Origin: Parabacteroides goldsteinii DSM 19448 = WAL 12034
Lineage (GTDB): Bacteria > Bacteroidota > Bacteroidia > Bacteroidales > Tannerellaceae
Direction of reading: 5' to 3'
DNA length: 64,000 nucleotides
Assembly: GCF_000969835.1 (NCBI RefSeq)
Contig: NZ_KQ033913.1
Location: 1,689,716 to 1,753,715 of the forward strand
Shown here: one piece after another, positions 62,062 to 64,000 of the stretch
Layout: each line of letters starts with the position of its first letter
Numbering within the stretch: the stretch's first letter is position 1
Position numbers and translations under genes: made by a program
The notes under the pieces: generated by a model
What the model saw: only the letters and a program-made list of their open reading frames with translations
Database searches by the model: none
What the model was told of the DNA's origin: nothing

Positions 62062-64000
62062 TTATTTCAGTGTGTTGATGATAGAGGTTATCATTGCAGC
62101 CATCGATGTGGTCGAACTGGTTATGCTCAAGATTTCTGCCAAACTTGTTTTGCGATCTTGCTGCGTTTTGGCGGGAACAACGATTTCACTGCCGGGCTCT
62201 ACCTTCGGATAGTGCTTGAAGAAGATAAAACGCTTTCTGGTCGTTGCCACTTTACCATTCATATAAATTACGATCGGATATTTACGGGCAATATCGTTAT
62301 AACCACCGGCTTGCGACAAACAACTTTTTACAGACATTCCATTTGTATACGTCACACTGTTCGGATAAGTTACAGCTCCACTTATCTTCACTGTACTCTG
62401 GAATTGTGGAATATAAAGTTCATCCCCGTCACGTAGCACCACATCGTGGGCACTTCCCGGATTTGTCAAAGCCTTTTCCAAATCGATACCCACTGAATAG
62501 TCTTTGATGTTTTCCAGTGACAAAGCTACCGAGTCACGGCTTTGCTTATTTGCACTCAGTTGCAGCAGAGTTTCCAGGCGGCGCATTTCATCTTCTGTCA
62601 ACTGGCGTTTCAGGCTGGCCCCTTTGACATAGGCATCAGGAGTTATCCCTCCGGCTTTGGCGATGATATCACTCAAACGGGAATTCTTTTCTGCCAGAAC
62701 ATAATCGCCGGAGAAAGTGATTTCACCATTTACCTTTACCACCTGTTGTTCCTGATAACCCGGTGAGAAACGCACATACACTTCATCAAACGGTTCTAAT
62801 GTAAAGACCATATCGCTTTTCTTTCCATCCGTAGAGATCAAACCTAAATTATCGTTCAATGCAAAATTGAATACTTCTGCTGTACGGTTGGTATTCTCGT
62901 AAGTCTTTGTATCCTTAATCCTTCGGGCTACTTCCACATTGACCGTTGCCGCCGATTCTTTTAATCCGCCCGCCATCATAATGGCATCTTCAACGGTTAA
63001 GTTGTTCCGGTAAGGAAGAACCGTATCAATGTAATTCACCGCCCCGCTTATTTTGATCGTATAAGGTTCGCGAAGGTCAAACAGGGATGGAATGTTCAGT
63101 TGGTCTTCCGGTTTAAGTTCTATATCCGGAGATGTGCCACTGAGGATTCCACGGATATCTACGGCTATGACAGTCGTTGTAAAATCCGGATTCAAACGGG
63201 TAATCTGGGCACGACCGGTAAACTCATCTCCTTTCAAACCGGCTGCCTGATCAACCAGCTGACGGACTGTATGTACCGCCCCGTTCAACTCATATTCTCC
63301 CGGACGCCAGACTGCTCCTGTCACTGTCAGACGGTTTTCGTAGAAGGGGATCACAGAATCCACCAACAAAGAATCACCGTCCATCATCGCAAAAGTAGGA
63401 TATTTATCTTCTGTAACAGTAGCTATCTGATAACGGCTTCCGGCTTTTCGCTTGACACGGACATCTTTCCTGTAAGCATCCCCGGTAAAGTCTCCGGCCA
63501 TGTTCAACAGTTGTTGTAAAGTTTCCCCTTTCTTCATTTCGAAAATGCGGTTACGTTTTACCTTCCCTCTTACAACCGCCAGCTGGTCGTAGGGAGAAAC
63601 GATCACCATATCATTTTCTTCCAGACGGATATTCGTATTGTATTTGCCGTTCAGGAGATAATCATATACATCCAGTTTAGCCACTTCCTTACTGTTACGG
63701 TAAACCTTTATTCCGCGAAGCGAACCGATCTCATTCACTCCGCCTGCTGCATACAACGCATTAAACAAGGAGGCAAACGAAGGAAGCGTATATGTTCCCG
63801 GAGCAACGACTTCACCTACAATATTGACTTTGATGCTGCGTATCTGGCTCAGACTAACGGATACGAACGTATTAGCCCCGTCCGTACTTCCAGACTCTGT
63901 ATTTCCGGACAAAGTAGACATGATCCGCCCCAGTTCCTGACGGATACGATTTTCAGCTGTTTCAATAGTCAGTCCGCTCACAGATACCGGACCCAGGTTA
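62062..64000 (-). CDS. Polysaccharide export outer membrane protein with SLBB repeats (5' end outside window)
   Basis: The frame is open to the right edge, so the N-terminus (signal peptide and Poly_export domain) is missing; a GTG at 63981 is not the real start. The visible 645 residues hold about six SLBB (ubiquitin-like) domains, each opening with a V-x-G-x-V/A pattern (VNIVGEVVAPGTYTLP, VRGKVKRNRIFEMKKGE, VTGAVWRPGEYELN, KISGAVNYIDTV, VKVNGEITFSGDYVL, VKISGAVTYPNSVTY). The C-terminus TTSMAAMITSIINTLK may be membrane-associated. It is the Wza-like channel of a second polysaccharide locus. Confidence 0.88.
   Translation of the reverse strand, partial: NLGPVSVSGLTIETAENRIRQELGRIMSTLSGNTESGSTDGANTFVSVSLSQIRSIKVNIVGEVVAPGTYTLPSFASLFNALYAAGGVNEIGSLRGIKVYRNSKEVAKLDVYDYLLNGKYNTNIRLEENDMVIVSPYDQLAVVRGKVKRNRIFEMKKGETLQQLLNMAGDFTGDAYRKDVRVKRKAGSRYQIATVTEDKYPTFAMMDGDSLLVDSVIPFYENRLTVTGAVWRPGEYELNGAVHTVRQLVDQAAGLKGDEFTGRAQITRLNPDFTTTVIAVDIRGILSGTSPDIELKPEDQLNIPSLFDLREPYTIKISGAVNYIDTVLPYRNNLTVEDAIMMAGGLKESAATVNVEVARRIKDTKTYENTNRTAEVFNFALNDNLGLISTDGKKSDMVFTLEPFDEVYVRFSPGYQEQQVVKVNGEITFSGDYVLAEKNSRLSDIIAKAGGITPDAYVKGASLKRQLTEDEMRRLETLLQLSANKQSRDSVALSLENIKDYSVGIDLEKALTNPGSAHDVVLRDGDELYIPQFQSTVKISGAVTYPNSVTYTNGMSVKSCLSQAGGYNDIARKYPIVIYMNGKVATTRKRFIFFKHYPKVEPGSEIVVPAKTQQDRKTSLAEILSITSSTTSMAAMITSIINTLK

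Noticed and set aside
1..64000. CRISPR arrays, tRNA, rRNA
   Set aside because: I saw no regular spacer-repeat array, no cloverleaf with a CCA-like end, and no rRNA sequence in any gap.

Overview
The window looks like chromosome from an order Bacteroidales gut bacterium, most probably Bacteroides or Parabacteroides; the genus is an inference. Supporting signs are the Bacteroidetes-type promoter elements (-7 TAnnTTTG, several with a -33 TTG-like box), DUF5686 and DUF6078 family proteins, a Bacteroidetes-type dihydroorotase, SLBB-repeat export proteins and many secreted glycosidases. No rRNA, tRNA or CRISPR array was seen.

Region 1 (1-15.5 kb, + strand) is an exopolysaccharide/O-antigen-type locus. 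It holds the 3' end of a Wzz/BY-kinase-like gene, a Wzy/ligase-like membrane protein, a Wzx-type flippase, seven glycosyltransferases, a hexapeptide acyltransferase and two acyltransferase-3 membrane proteins. An IS110-family element with a frameshifted transposase interrupts it at about 11.8-13.4 kb. A soluble REC-histidine kinase with its own promoter follows, and the unit closes at a perfect 20-bp-stem bidirectional terminator.

Region 2 (16.7-24.1 kb, - strand) holds a GNAT acetyltransferase, a three-gene RND efflux operon (adaptor, pump, TolC-like protein) and a membrane-anchored DNA/RNA non-specific nuclease.

Region 3 (24.2-42.3 kb) is dominated by L-rhamnose metabolism: two GH78-type alpha-L-rhamnosidases, rhaD, rhaT, rhaA and rhaB on the - strand, a divergent AraC-type regulator, and beyond it a GH106 rhamnosidase and a PL8-type polysaccharide lyase. 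Secreted enzymes would release rhamnose, RhaT imports it, and RhaA/RhaB/RhaD split it to DHAP and lactaldehyde. No SusC/SusD pair is present. A GC-rich DUF6078 gene with a hairpin-rich tail and pyrC lie inside this region.

Region 4 (42.4-54.5 kb) has a polyprenol-phosphate mannosyltransferase-like gene, mfd, a two-gene cassette (RecF/OLD-like ATPase plus a small PD-(D/E)XK-like protein) that is the best candidate for an undescribed, perhaps defensive, system, then an acyl-CoA synthetase, a DUF5686 outer membrane protein and an NhaC antiporter.

Region 5 (54.5-64 kb) has a putative small RNA, the divergent threonine-to-glycine pair (threonine dehydrogenase-like and kbl), a 56-aa protein, a PHP phosphatase, a helicase with four helicase-associated repeats, and at the right edge the Wzz and SLBB export genes of a second polysaccharide locus on the - strand. 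Three copies of a palindromic 110-125 bp repeat lie at 28.2, 31.6 and 60.8 kb.
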